Origin: Petunia secreta
Lineage: Eukaryota > Streptophyta > Magnoliopsida > Solanales > Solanaceae
Length of the DNA stretch: 64,000 nt
Direction of reading: 5' to 3'
Assembly: GCA_029990175.1 (NCBI GenBank)
Contig: JARKIP010000048.1
Span: 24,886,001-24,950,000, forward strand
Under the pieces are notes generated by a model that saw only the letters and a program-made list of their open reading frames with translations, searched no databases and was not told the DNA's origin. Made by a program: the position numbers and the translations under genes. How positions within the stretch are numbered: the stretch's first letter is position 1; each line of letters begins with the position of its first letter. Of this stretch, positions 20,423-30,482 are shown one piece after another.

Positions 20423-22911
20423 CTATTGATCCTTGAGGAACAGCTGTGAACTACGGTATCTGCTGTTGCGATGAGCCTTTAGTTGTATGAATGATGACTT
20501 TCTTGAAATTGCCTGCCAAATCATATCTACTGCATCATTAGGTTGGGATGGATATTGATACTCGAAATGTTTGGTGAGCCCCTTCAGCCTTTCCCACATT
20601 TCAGTCCACTGATCCTCCTTGATTCCTCTAAGTAAGTTCAAAAGATACCCCTTCTTTACAGCATCTGAAGAATGAACAAAAATGCAGAACTTGGAATAAT
20701 CAAGAACATCTTCAAATGGTAGCTCAATGTCATCACTAATCATTACAGGAACGCAGTGACTAGCAATGGCATCAAATAGGCGATTGGAAGAGGGGGTGTC
20801 TCCAGCAATATTCAGGCAGAATTTGGAAGAGGCCATTCCTCGTCCAGCCTCCCTGACACCATTCGATCTGATGCTTCCAAAAGTGAAGTGTACATCTTTT
20901 TCATCCTTGAGAAGATAGTATAATTCTTGACGGATTGTTCCACCCTGGTATTAAAAAAGCAAAGAAAAAAGATCATCTACTTTAGTTCCAAAGCATCACA
21001 ATCAATCTCCTTTATCAAGCTTAAAAACGTCAGAATCAGGGAAATTCCAGCTTTATTACTTAAGTGACATCTCAGAATCATAACCATCTTCGCTTCTTTA
21101 GCTTCTATTTTCTGATTGATTTCTTCTGTTTATATCTCCCTTCTTTCTTGAGGAGCTACTGGAAGTACCAATAGCTCATCATGGGATTCTTCTAGATTCT
21201 CTTTGATAACTATAAAACTAAATAATGTCCTTTCACTATTTAGTTTAAATCCGTGACATCTTACAAATGCCATACTCGATATTCAAATAGTAATAATCTT
21301 ACCATATGCCAATAAAAGAGACCAAAGGGAGTAAAGCGGGGAATGGTCAATACTGTGTCTTCGGGAAGAGGTTTGATGTATGTAGGGTAGATGTGGATTA
21401 TCATATAAGCAAAGAACCAAAAACAAGGGGAAAAATGGACGAAAATCTGTCATACTTGGAGTTATAGACAGTGGAATTAATTCTAAAGAAATCAGTTCTA
21501 TTCCTTTTCTAACTGCAGTATGTCTTCGACTGCTCCAATCTTACGGCGTAGAAAAGGTCATTGTATTGACAGCAAATATAAGGTGCATTGCATTTTTACT
21601 GATTTATACACATCACTAAAAAGGAAAACCATGAACCAATTAACTAGCATAGGGAATTAAAGATTGTCAAATGGTTGCAAAGTAAAAGATGCTGCTACAT
21701 TTCTTTCAAATTGATTTCTTAAATTCCATCGAAGGTTGATATCATAATTAAGAGGACAAGAAGAAATTTTTTCTGGCTATAGTACTCAAGTTTTGCTGCT
21801 GCTAACTAGATAGCGGTGCATCAACTTACTGCAAGCTATATTATAGTGGCAGTCAGTTTAGATATAACTTCATCCGACTTAAAAATAGTAACATCAGTGA
21901 CAATATTAAATACAGTAAAGCAGATCTGCAACTTACATCTTTCCTATAAATTGCTCCCTGGAAATAAACCAATATATCACGTTGTCCAAAAGAGGGCGAG
22001 TTCCCGGCATCTAATGTCCTCACCATATGTTTGTAAGGAGCAATCACATCCTTTTCAATGTTTGCTGTTTCAGCTCGGTATCTTCCAAAATCTGCAAGCA
22101 CAAACATGGCAGAGCCCAATTTCTTTCTTGCAACTAACATGCTATTGGGATGGTGTGCGAGAATCACATGGTCCGTCCCGCCCTTTAGCTTCCACTCATC
22201 CCTACTTTTTAAAAACTCCACCACTCTATCCTGCAGGATCCTATTGAGACTGACCTTTTCCTTCACCTGAGGCTTAGAATGCCGATTGTAACTCAAAGAC
22301 GAAAAAAATGGCACAAAAATAACATCGGCTTCACTTGAATTATGCACTCTAATAGCAGTGCATGGTCTATTAAAATTTGGTGTATTTGATGAGAGAAGGT
22401 CAAGGGTAAGCCAATATTCAATGCTATGCTGTAAATTTAAGCCACCAGGGTACGAGGGTACCTGACTTGGTATACCAACATTAGGCCATATTTCATTCCC
22501 ACTTCCCTTCCAACCTAATAGCCCAAAGTGAAATTCAGGGGGTAAGTCGTACATATACACCTTAAGAAGAGCTTGTTTGGTGTCACAAGCTTTATTAACT
22601 CCTACTCCGCCTGAACTGCTGCTGCTACTACTAGAATTTTGACATGTTACATCTTGACTTTTCAAGTCTTGTTCAGAAGAAATTTCATGAGGCAATAAAG
22701 GGGTTTTAGATTCTCCACTTGTACCACTTGAGGTTGAGTAAAAGGAAGTACTATTAACAAGAATTAACCTAAACACTGATTTTGGTATGAAAGAATTGTC
22801 CGCAAATTGAAGAAGGGATAATGAAGAAATTACCAAAACAAAAACTGAAATGCCTATTAGACAAGACAGAAACCTGGATGCTAGCATGCTCTTTTCAAGA
22901 AACAAAGTCAT
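20423..22911 (-). CDS. GT47 / exostosin-family glycosyltransferase (Golgi type II)
   Basis: Two coding exons on the minus strand, 22911-21937 and 20944-20423, are joined by a 992-bp GT-AG intron (donor GAT|GTAAGT, acceptor ACCAG|GGTGG). The product has 498 residues. A short cytosolic N-terminus and one membrane anchor (about 14-35) predict a type II Golgi protein. A Ser-rich stem follows (93-100), then the exostosin region from KVYMYDLPPEF (117-127) to the nucleotide-sugar-binding part GDTPSSNRLFDAI and SDDIELPFEDVLDYSKF (about 373-411). GT47 enzymes add sugars to cell-wall polysaccharides. The sequence looks closest to the plant subgroup that contains ARAD1 (arabinan biosynthesis), but donor and acceptor sugars are not proven. 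The frame stays open for 25 codons upstream of the chosen ATG, but that stretch is SINE-derived (see 22923-23035). The gene converges on the CLE gene. Confidence 0.92.
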
Positions 22912-22922
22912 TTTTTTCAATC

Positions 22923-23035
22923 TAAAGAGACTTGCATCAGAGTAGGCTGCGTAGATCACACCCCTTAAGGTGCAGCCCTTTCTCAAATCCTGCGTAAATG
23001 CGAGATGCTTTTGTGTAGCAGGCCTCCCCTTCTAA
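22923..23035 (+). mobile_element. Degenerate TS-like SINE fragment abutting the GT47 start
   Basis: The plus strand reads AAGAGACTTGCATCAGAGTA, then GGCTGCGTAGATCACACCCC, GCAGCCCTTTCTCAAATCC and GCGAGATGCTTTTGTG. It follows the order of the 3' part of the tobacco TS-type SINE (CTCTTGCAG, GGCTGCGTACA, GGCCCTTCCCC, GCGGGAGCTT). It is old and diverged. Its left edge is 12 bp from the GT47 start codon. Confidence 0.65.
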
Positions 23036-23540
23036 TACTGGTAAAAGATAAAATAAAATCTGCCTTTTCAAGAAATTTCAGATCCTTTCATTCACATTAA
23101 TACAGTATTAGCGCAACTACTTCCATAAATCACATCCATGCATCCAACTAAACCCCTAAAGATTTTTCCAAGAACCAAAATTTTGGTAAAGTTGAGAATT
23201 TCACCACCAAAATTTAGCTCTAAAACCCCTAAAGTGTGATTCTTTTACCACAAATTCCTTCTTTTACACTGCAGAAGAACCAAATATAAACCTGCAATAC
23301 GAAAGAATTAAGCAAAAACAGAAACTTTCAGACATTCATTAGCTGCAGAAATATAAGAAAGGATAAAATAAAACAAAACGTTGTCAGCTGAGAAACAAAA
23401 AATATTCACCTTTTATTATCTACTGAATGAGAAAATTAAACCCAAATTTGGAAAAAAAAAAAAAAAACTGAGTTCTTGATAATTTGCAAAACACAATAAG
23501 TATTTTCTAATATTGTTATTATCAAGATTAATTGATATTC
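23036..23540. other. AT-rich spacer or intron sequence upstream of GT47
   Basis: No gene or RNA is seen. An A15 tract lies at about 23452-23466. If the 5' UTR intron above is real, this stretch is intronic. Confidence 0.4.
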
Positions 23541-23648
23541 ACAACAACAACAGCTTACTTATGTCCCATACGAGGGGTCTAAAGAGGATAACATATATGC
23601 AGAGCTTACCTCTACCTCGAGTCTACGATTGAGGTGGAGAGGCAAGCT
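23541..23648 (-). mobile_element. SINE fragment (Solanaceae type)
   Basis: ACAACAACAACAGC is followed by CCCATACGAGGGGTCTAAAG, GCAGAGCTTACCTCTACC and GAGGTGGAGAGGC. This is the inverse of the 3' part and TTG tail seen at 9068-9169, so the SINE points to the minus strand. The head is missing. Confidence 0.75.
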
Positions 23649-23720
23649 TCATTGATATTCAAGAAAAAAAAAAGCTAAAAGTAGAAAGAAGAGTACCTGA
23701 TAAAATTGCAAGTACTTTTG

Positions 23721-24076
23721 AACTCTGACAAGTTCAAAGCTAAAAGGAGCGATTCTTGGGATTGTCGGGTACAAAATATACTCCTTAAGCTTTGTTTTAA
23801 TAGTCTTTATTAGAATAGTACTTAAGTTAGGAGTAATATCTAAGTTAGTTAATGTCCATATTAAAAAGTTGTATACTTAAAACACTACTTATTTAAGATT
23901 GAATAAAGAGAAGTTAATAGTGAGTGAACAGCTGGTGTAGTTGATATGTGTGACTTTTTCTTTTCTTGTGTTTAACCCACCGTCGTAAATATGACACATT
24001 AGACAAGATTTGCTTTAACCAATAATAACATGCATGATGGAGTTAGTCTTCTTTTGTTTATTTGTGGTAAATGGTA
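23721..24076. other. Spacer upstream of the GT47 gene
   Basis: Expected promoter region of the GT47 gene. No convincing TATA box or other gene is seen. Confidence 0.35.
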
Positions 24077-24335
24077 CTCCCTCCGTTTCATTTTATTTGA
24101 TCACTTTCCTTTTTTAAAAGTCAAATAATGTAAACTTTGACCAACATTTTGAGATATATTTCTTCACCATATTAATATGACAAGAATTGCAACTTATAGT
24201 ACTTTTCGTGTAGTTTTTTAATATCTAAATTATAATTTTAAAATATTGACTAAATCTAGTTCAATTTGAATTCAAAAATTGGTCAACTTGACCATCGAAA
24301 AGTGAAAAACATCAAATAAAGTGAAATGGAGGGAG
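24077..24335. mobile_element. Stowaway-type MITE, 259 bp
   Basis: The ends CTCCCTCCGTTTCATTTTAT and AAAGTGAAATGGAGGGAG are inverted and flanked by TA on both sides (24075-24076, 24336-24337). It contains no coding sequence. Confidence 0.85.
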
Positions 24336-24539
24336 TAATAGGTTTCTTTGTGATTACGGAGTCAAAGGTATTACGTGTGACAATATAATCAGTTGATTAA
24401 CGGTGTATTATTCTTGATTATTTTTGGATGGTTGGTGAATTTATATATATTATCAATTTTATTAGGTGACCATGATGAGTTAATGTTTATGATATGAACA
24501 CATTTTATTGGGGGTAAAAGATAATTATATTGATTCCGG

Positions 24540-24660
24540 CACAACAATATACTCAGTATAATTTTATTAGTACAGTTTGGGAAGGTGAGGTGTTCGCAAA
24601 TCTTACCTCTACATTGAGTAAAGACAAATGTTGTTCTTCGATAGACCCTTGGCTCAAGAT
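24540..24660 (-). mobile_element. SINE fragment (Solanaceae type)
   Basis: The sequence runs CACAACAATATACTCAGTAT, TTGGGAAGGTGAGGTGTTCG, CAAATCTTACCTCTACATTG and GATAGACCCTTGGCTCAAG. This is the inverse of the family at 9068-9169, including the AGACCCTTGGCTCAAG end. The copy is diverged. Confidence 0.75.
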
Positions 24661-25576
24661 GAATAGTTCTGAAAAAGTATATGTAAAAAGAAAGGAAAGA
24701 ATTTATAATCGTATTTATATACGTATATTAAACCAATAAGTGTAATACATGTATCGTTTATATATAAATGTATTAGTTTAACATGGTTAAGTAACTTATA
24801 TTATTATTATTTTAATTTTTAACTTCGTTATGATTAAAAAATCTGTATTAGTATTTTAATTTTTACTACTAAAGTTAATTTGTTGGACTAAATGATGACA
24901 TGAGATACAACCAAATATTTACATGTTGGAAGTCTTTTAGCAAAAAAAAGTATTGATTCACGTATAAGTCAAGTTTAACTTCAACAAGACGAGGAGTTAG
25001 GGTGTTTGGATTAGAACTTCTTTTTTCCTTTTCTACGATATCATAATGAAATTAAATTACCGAAATGAGTTCAAATATCCTTTTAAAAAACTAAAAACAG
25101 CTTGAATGTGAATTTTCTCTTTAAGACATTTGCTTATTAAAACCTAAAAATATGATTCGTTGGTTCATGCAATCATTGCCTAACACAACGTGTGTAGCAT
25201 TCTCTGCCAAACATAAATAGTACTACTACTACTCTACAGAAAATATGCTGCCAAATGTGATGCTCACTCTTCATTTATACAAATTGAGGTCTAAGAAGGA
25301 TATTCTAAACAAATGTTAGACCTCCTTCTATTGTTTGATCTTGTTCTATGTTCATGTGTACGAATATTTATATATGCATACATATATGATTTCAGAATTT
25401 AATGCGATGGATATAAAATACGATCGAAAATATAATCTCTTTGTAACTATAGTTTCAGACTTAATATAAATAAAAATAAACTTGAGAACTTTTAACCACA
25501 GTATATATTCAATTCGAGTTGTACATAAAAATACAATGGTGTACCTTGTTTCATCAAAAACATTTTGGCATCTTTC
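24661..25576. other. Spacer without a recognisable gene
   Basis: AT-rich DNA; no gene, RNA or element boundary is supported. Confidence 0.5.
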
Positions 25577-25630
25577 ATCCCCTTTTTTATTAGTAAGTTG
25601 AGTATCCCCTTTTTTATTAGTAAGTTGAGT
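25577..25630. repeat. Perfect 27-bp tandem duplication
   Basis: ATCCCCTTTTTTATTAGTAA followed by GTTGAGT occurs twice without a mismatch (25577-25603, 25604-25630). It ends two bases before the target duplication of the solo LTR. Confidence 0.9.
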
Positions 25631-25637
25631 ATGAGAT

Positions 25638-27458
25638 TGTCACGACCCAAAAATCCGAATAGGTCATGAGGGCACCCAACTAACCAAGTTGGGCGAACCC
25701 ACTTGATTTATGCCTAATTAGAATAAACTCTACTACGAAATGTATAAATATTTCAATAATATCCCATAAAAGTAATAAAGAAGTTGAAATATCCCGACAA
25801 TAAAAGATTTAAGTACTTCCCAAATCATGAATATTTAAGAGTGTCGAATAAGTTATACAACTCCAAAAATTTAGAGAATACATCATAGAGAAATATAAAC
25901 TATATAGGTGGCCACCACGGACGAAGGGTTGGCTCACCGCTAATAAAAAAATGCTCCACCTCGGTCAACCACGATGCTCACTAGTAGATGGTGTCGAATC
26001 TGTAAGACATAAATGAACCAACAAAGAAAAGAAAAGGAGTGAGTCGAGTGACTCAATAAGCGGGGACGAGGCTCCAAGTAAAGTAGTAAATTGCTCATAT
26101 AGGGAAAGCAAGACAACTCAAAGATATGGGAAGTAAAGATAAACCATTAACAGTCAAGTAACATTCAAACTCCGTCATCAAGTACCACGAACACTTTCAT
26201 TGTAACTAGAGGATAAATACATAACCATGCAATACTACGATAATATGCACGGAACTACATCGTGCTATGATAATATGTCCGGAACTACATCGTACCTCAA
26301 TAATGTGTACGGAACTACATCGTACCACAATAATTTGCACGGAACTACATCGTGTCACAATTACTTGTATAGAAGGATACATTATATATAGGGTGTGGAG
26401 CAAGTCCACCAAGAAAGTGTAATACACTTACCTCGGTCCGAAGCTAACTAGCTACCCAACAATGATTTTCCCTTTTCGAATCTCCTCCAAACGTTCTTTC
26501 TCTATTAAAGGAACGTCATACAATCAATACCAAGGCCAACAATTAGACATTACAAATCTTAAGCTAAAGGGGTTGAGAAATCAACTTAAAAATCAACCCC
26601 GGACCCACATGATCAAATCCCAAAATCAATGACATTTTCTGGTTACCCATAAACTAACGAGTTCAAATATGTATTCAAGGTACCAATTTGATACCGTTTA
26701 AACATTAAATTGACTAATTAGTGTCATAGGCTCTAGGATTAAAAATCTAGATTCCTCTGTTTCAAGCTTAAAATTGAATGTTGAGAATTATACTAATATC
26801 TCAGTCTACACCTAAAATTCTAGCAATAAAGCCAATGTATCCCTTTCTTAATTCCAAAGAAGATAATCATATAAGAAATGAAATTTCATTGCTTAGCATC
26901 AACACAGTGACGCACAAACAGTAGCTAATCAATCGCAGAACTTTAACACTATAAGGATGTTAGCAACTTTAATCTCATTCTACTACCTATCACGAATCAT
27001 CATCTAATCATTACACTCCCACCCATCATCATTATAAGAGGACCAATTAGTTTCTCATTGCCAATATTTAACTTTATGAATAAAGTAAGAAGGGATTTAC
27101 ATAAATAAATCAAACTAGCATTCAACAGTAAAGGAAAAAGGAGAACTTAGTACCTGAAGCACTAGGAATTTGACATCAAGAACTTCATTGATGAAATACT
27201 ACTCATGGCGCCATATGAAATACTATTCACTTTTATCCCCTTTTTATCAAGACAATGCATTTATATAAGCCCTAGAAAATAGGGAGCTAGCAAATATTGT
27301 ATGGGCTTAGTTTATTAGTTACCACTTGGCCCAATTGAAATAACTATTTAGTCTAATAGTCTATATCTCTAATAACTTTTCATCTCATAAATTTATGTTT
27401 CTACCCTTAAAACATGCTAGATAGCTAGACTATAAGTAAAAATTCTCGGGTTGTTACA
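25638..27458 (-). mobile_element. Solo LTR of a gypsy-type retrotransposon, 1821 bp
   Basis: The element is bounded by TGTCACGACCC and CGGGTTGTTACA and flanked by a perfect 5-bp duplication, GAGAT (25633-25637 and 27459-27463). Read on the minus strand it starts TGTAACAACCCG and ends GGGTCGTGACA. Like the 30.5, 46.3 and 51.9 kb LTRs it has a TTATTGAGTC/GACTCACT block, so it is a distant relative. It holds four 30-bp repeats around GGAACTACATCGT (26231-26360). No internal region remains, which indicates LTR-LTR recombination. Confidence 0.9.
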
Positions 27459-27463
27459 GAGAT

Positions 27464-27774
27464 GATAATGGTCGTATAAAGCAAAAAGTCAAAGTCTATT
27501 GAGATAAGTTTAAGCTTTTTCGATTCAAAACTCATTTGACTTGACACATGTTTAATAATAAAAGAAATACTTTTGAAACTTGTGGACTAAAATAAGTTAT
27601 AGATATTTGTGTGACTACAAATCATTTCATTAAAGGAAAATGTAGCTGTTTGTTTCTAAATTTAGAAAAAAATCATTCTTTTTTAAACGTACTAAAAAGG
27701 AAGTAGGTTTACATAAATTGAAACGGAGGGAGTAAGTAGCTAATATTGGCGTGCTGTGTTACATAATGGAAAAT
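27464..27774. other. Spacer with one decayed Stowaway end
   Basis: TTACATAAATTGAAACGGAG followed by GGAGTA at about 27710-27734 is a right-hand Stowaway MITE end; its partner is not visible. Nothing else is supported. Confidence 0.45.
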
Positions 27775-28101
27775 TTCACATAAGAAATTTTTACGCTAGT
27801 TTTCGCTTTAAGCACTAAAATTATAAAATACACCGATATTTTCAAAAATTTACGAAACATACCGATATTTTTAAATATTTTATAAAATATAACAGAATAC
27901 ATATATTCCCCATTTCCCTAAATTTTACCTTTTGCAATCCCTACAACTTGTCATTCAGATTCTTCTCACCTTTTCCAGTCGTGTCTTCTCACCGTTTCCA
28001 TCGCGTCTCTTTGGGATTCTTCAAATGTAAACCTCTTTCCTTCTTCTTCTCTGCAATTACCACAACTTTGACCTACAATTTAGCATATTTTCGTATACAA
28101 A

Positions 28102-29066
28102 ATGTCAACAAGCAAAGGTACTCCTCCATCACCTCGTGAAATTCGATCAAAAGCACGGCATGACAGTAAATCCCTAGCATTAAATCAACAAGGGCATCAG
28201 TCAGTACGGAAGAAGCTTTGTGAAGGTTCGGTAGTAAAAACTGGTAAAAGGAAGTCTACTGCGTCGATTTCAGATGTTAAAGAAAAAAACGTTGTAGATG
28301 ATGATTTTGTTGACGAAATCAGTGTTGATGTTGTATGCACAAAAGAGAAAATAGACCGGGGTGAAATTCTCTCCAACAATCAGTGTTCCGAACATGCATT
28401 TACACATATTTTGGATGTATGTTGTTTTATGCACAAATATATATATAAAATGAATGTCAAAAGTATTTTTAGTGTATTTTGTTAGTTACATTATGTTTTG
28501 ATGATTTTTATGAAGAAAAACTGTATGTCATTCGTATTTATGTCTATAGACATGTATTTTATGTGTATAGGAATGTATTTTATGTGTATAGCAATTTTTT
28601 CACAGATTTTTTGGGGGAAACCTATATGCACATTGTTTTTATATATATAGAGTTTTATTTATGTGTATAGCCTTGTATTCATGTGTATAGGAATGTACCT
28701 GTCAGTAACTGGTTTTTATGGTGGGAGAATTGACATTAGTTGGCAGTCTAACCCAGCATACAAAGACAAAGTTATAACTGATCCATATGATGTGGTTATA
28801 GTTCCGAAGCTGCCTCAGCAAGCTCATGGATCGCTGTATGTGTATTTATTCTTTTTAGTTGTTAATATTGATGTGTTTGCATGTGGACTAACAGCATCTT
28901 TACTGTTGGCTGTTGTTGCAGCGACTGCGGTGAATTCATTGCTGCATATCCGGAGTCATTTGCATGTGGACTGCTTGCACCCCCTGTTGATTTTGACGTT
29001 GATATGTATCGTATGAAGTTGGGAAAACTTCTTTGGCAGTATGCAACACAAAAGCAGGCAGAATGA
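28102..29066 (+). pseudogene. Ulp1 (SUMO-protease-like) gene of the MULE, truncated
   Basis: The first exon (ATG 28102, SPREIRSKARHDSKSLALNQ and on to about residue 105) is basic and of unknown function. The C-terminal peptidase C48 part lies in 28706-28835 (TGFYGGRIDISWQ ending PKLPQQAHGS) and 28922-29066. These join across a GT-AG intron to give GSLDCGEFIAAY, with the active-site Cys in D-C-G, and end GKLLWQYATQKQAE. The exons that should carry the catalytic His and Asp are not found between 28410 and 28706, where ATGTGTATAG-type repeats lie instead. The gene cannot encode a complete protease. It belongs to the MULE and is not a host SUMO gene. Confidence 0.75.
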
Positions 29067-29734
29067 GCAATTAATGCACCTGAGGTGACAGGAAATCTCT
29101 TCATGAAAAAGGGTGGTCCGAAACGGGGAGAAGTGCATTGTTAAGTAGTTTTAGTGGTTTTTGTAATGATTTTTTAGATACTTGGGCTGTTGGATGATAA
29201 TATCACAGTTATGTTTTTTTTTTTAGCTGGATATTAGCTTACTTTAAATACTGAGATGTTAAAATACTTTGTATGATTGTGTTTTCCAGTGTATGACCCT
29301 GATGAAAATCTATATAAGTTTTGAATGTTACTATATTTGATATGTTGACTGGCGCACTATTTTATACAATATTTTTACGGTATGACTGTATGTATGTATT
29401 TGCACAAGTACAAACTTATACATTACAACATGTCGTAGTACTTTTTCTGAAAATACATACATGTATGTGAAAATACATATATGTATATACTGTGAAGAAT
29501 TGAAGCTTCAATACAGTTCACAAATATGCACTTTTTTACACACACATATAAATTGATACAATATATGTATGAACTTGTATGTTATATATATTTGTATTCC
29601 ATATGTGTGTTGATCTTTGTGAAAAGTTGGTTTCCAATAGAGGTGTGAATATATTTGCGTTTCTGTATAATTCTGGCCACAACAAATGGTAATTCTTTTT
29701 AAATGTTTATGCATTGAAAAATAATGTATGTATT
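29067..29734. other. MULE interior, non-coding
   Basis: The 3' flank of the Ulp1-like gene. AT-rich with many short ATACATA/TGTATGT words grading into the tandem array that follows. No gene is supported. Confidence 0.5.
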
Positions 29735-30410
29735 AAACTTACAGACATACATACAATCTTGTAGACATTCATTTTCATACCCTTCCATACATAAATACAT
29801 AAACAAATAGACAAAATAAGTCAATACGCAGACATACATCTTCCTACACTTTGATACATAAATACATAAACTTACAGCTTCATACACGCAAGTAGAGCTT
29901 TATACACGCAAGTACAGCTTCATACACAATTTTGCAGACATACATATTCATATGCTTCCATACATAAATACATAAACAAATAGACAAAATAAGTCAATAC
30001 GCAGACATTCATCTTCCTACACTTTGATACTTAAATACATAAACTTACAGTTTCATACATGCAAGTAGAGATTCTTACATGCAAGTATAGCTTCATACAC
30101 AATTTTGTAGACATACATCTTCATATACTTCCATACATAAATACATAAATAAATAGACAAAATAAGTCAATACGCAGACATTCATCTTCCTACACTTTGA
30201 TACATGAATACATAAACTTACAACTTCATACACGCAAGTACAGCTTCATACACAATTTTGCAGACATACATCTTCATACACTTCCATACATAAATACATA
30301 AATAAATAGACAAAATAAGTCAATACGCAGACATTCATTTTCGTACACTTTGATACATAAATATATAGATAAATAGACAAATCAGACAGCTATATAGGCT
30401 CATACACAAA
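29735..30410. repeat. 173-bp tandem repeats, left arm of the MULE
   Basis: TCAATACGCAGACAT recurs at 29821, 29994, 30167 and 30320 (spacings 173, 173, 153). Each unit contains CTTCATACACGCAAGTA and CCATACATAAATACATAAA sub-repeats. Related sequence in the same orientation appears on the other side at 35110-35590. Confidence 0.85.
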
Positions 30411-30482
30411 TAGACAACTTGCCCATTTCAAATGTATGGACATACAGTCTAATATAGTGCACATACTCCATTGCAATGTATG

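Larger units (their letters stand above)
22912..23720 (-). other. Probable 5' UTR and 5' UTR intron of the GT47 gene
   Basis: A candidate donor (TTTATCAG|GTACTC, minus strand, exon ending at 23697) and acceptor (CTCTTTAG|ATTG, exon starting at 22921) would place the ATG 10 bases inside the coding exon and remove a 775-bp intron that contains two SINE fragments. Inferred from splice-like sequence only. Confidence 0.4.

Noticed and set aside
22912..22986. 25-residue N-terminal extension of the GT47 protein
   Set aside because: The codons read a degenerate SINE backwards, and a type II enzyme needs only the short cytosolic start at 22911.
28197..28379. Minus-strand ORF over the Ulp1-like first exon
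   Set aside because: Shadow of the plus-strand frame in the MULE; no domain.
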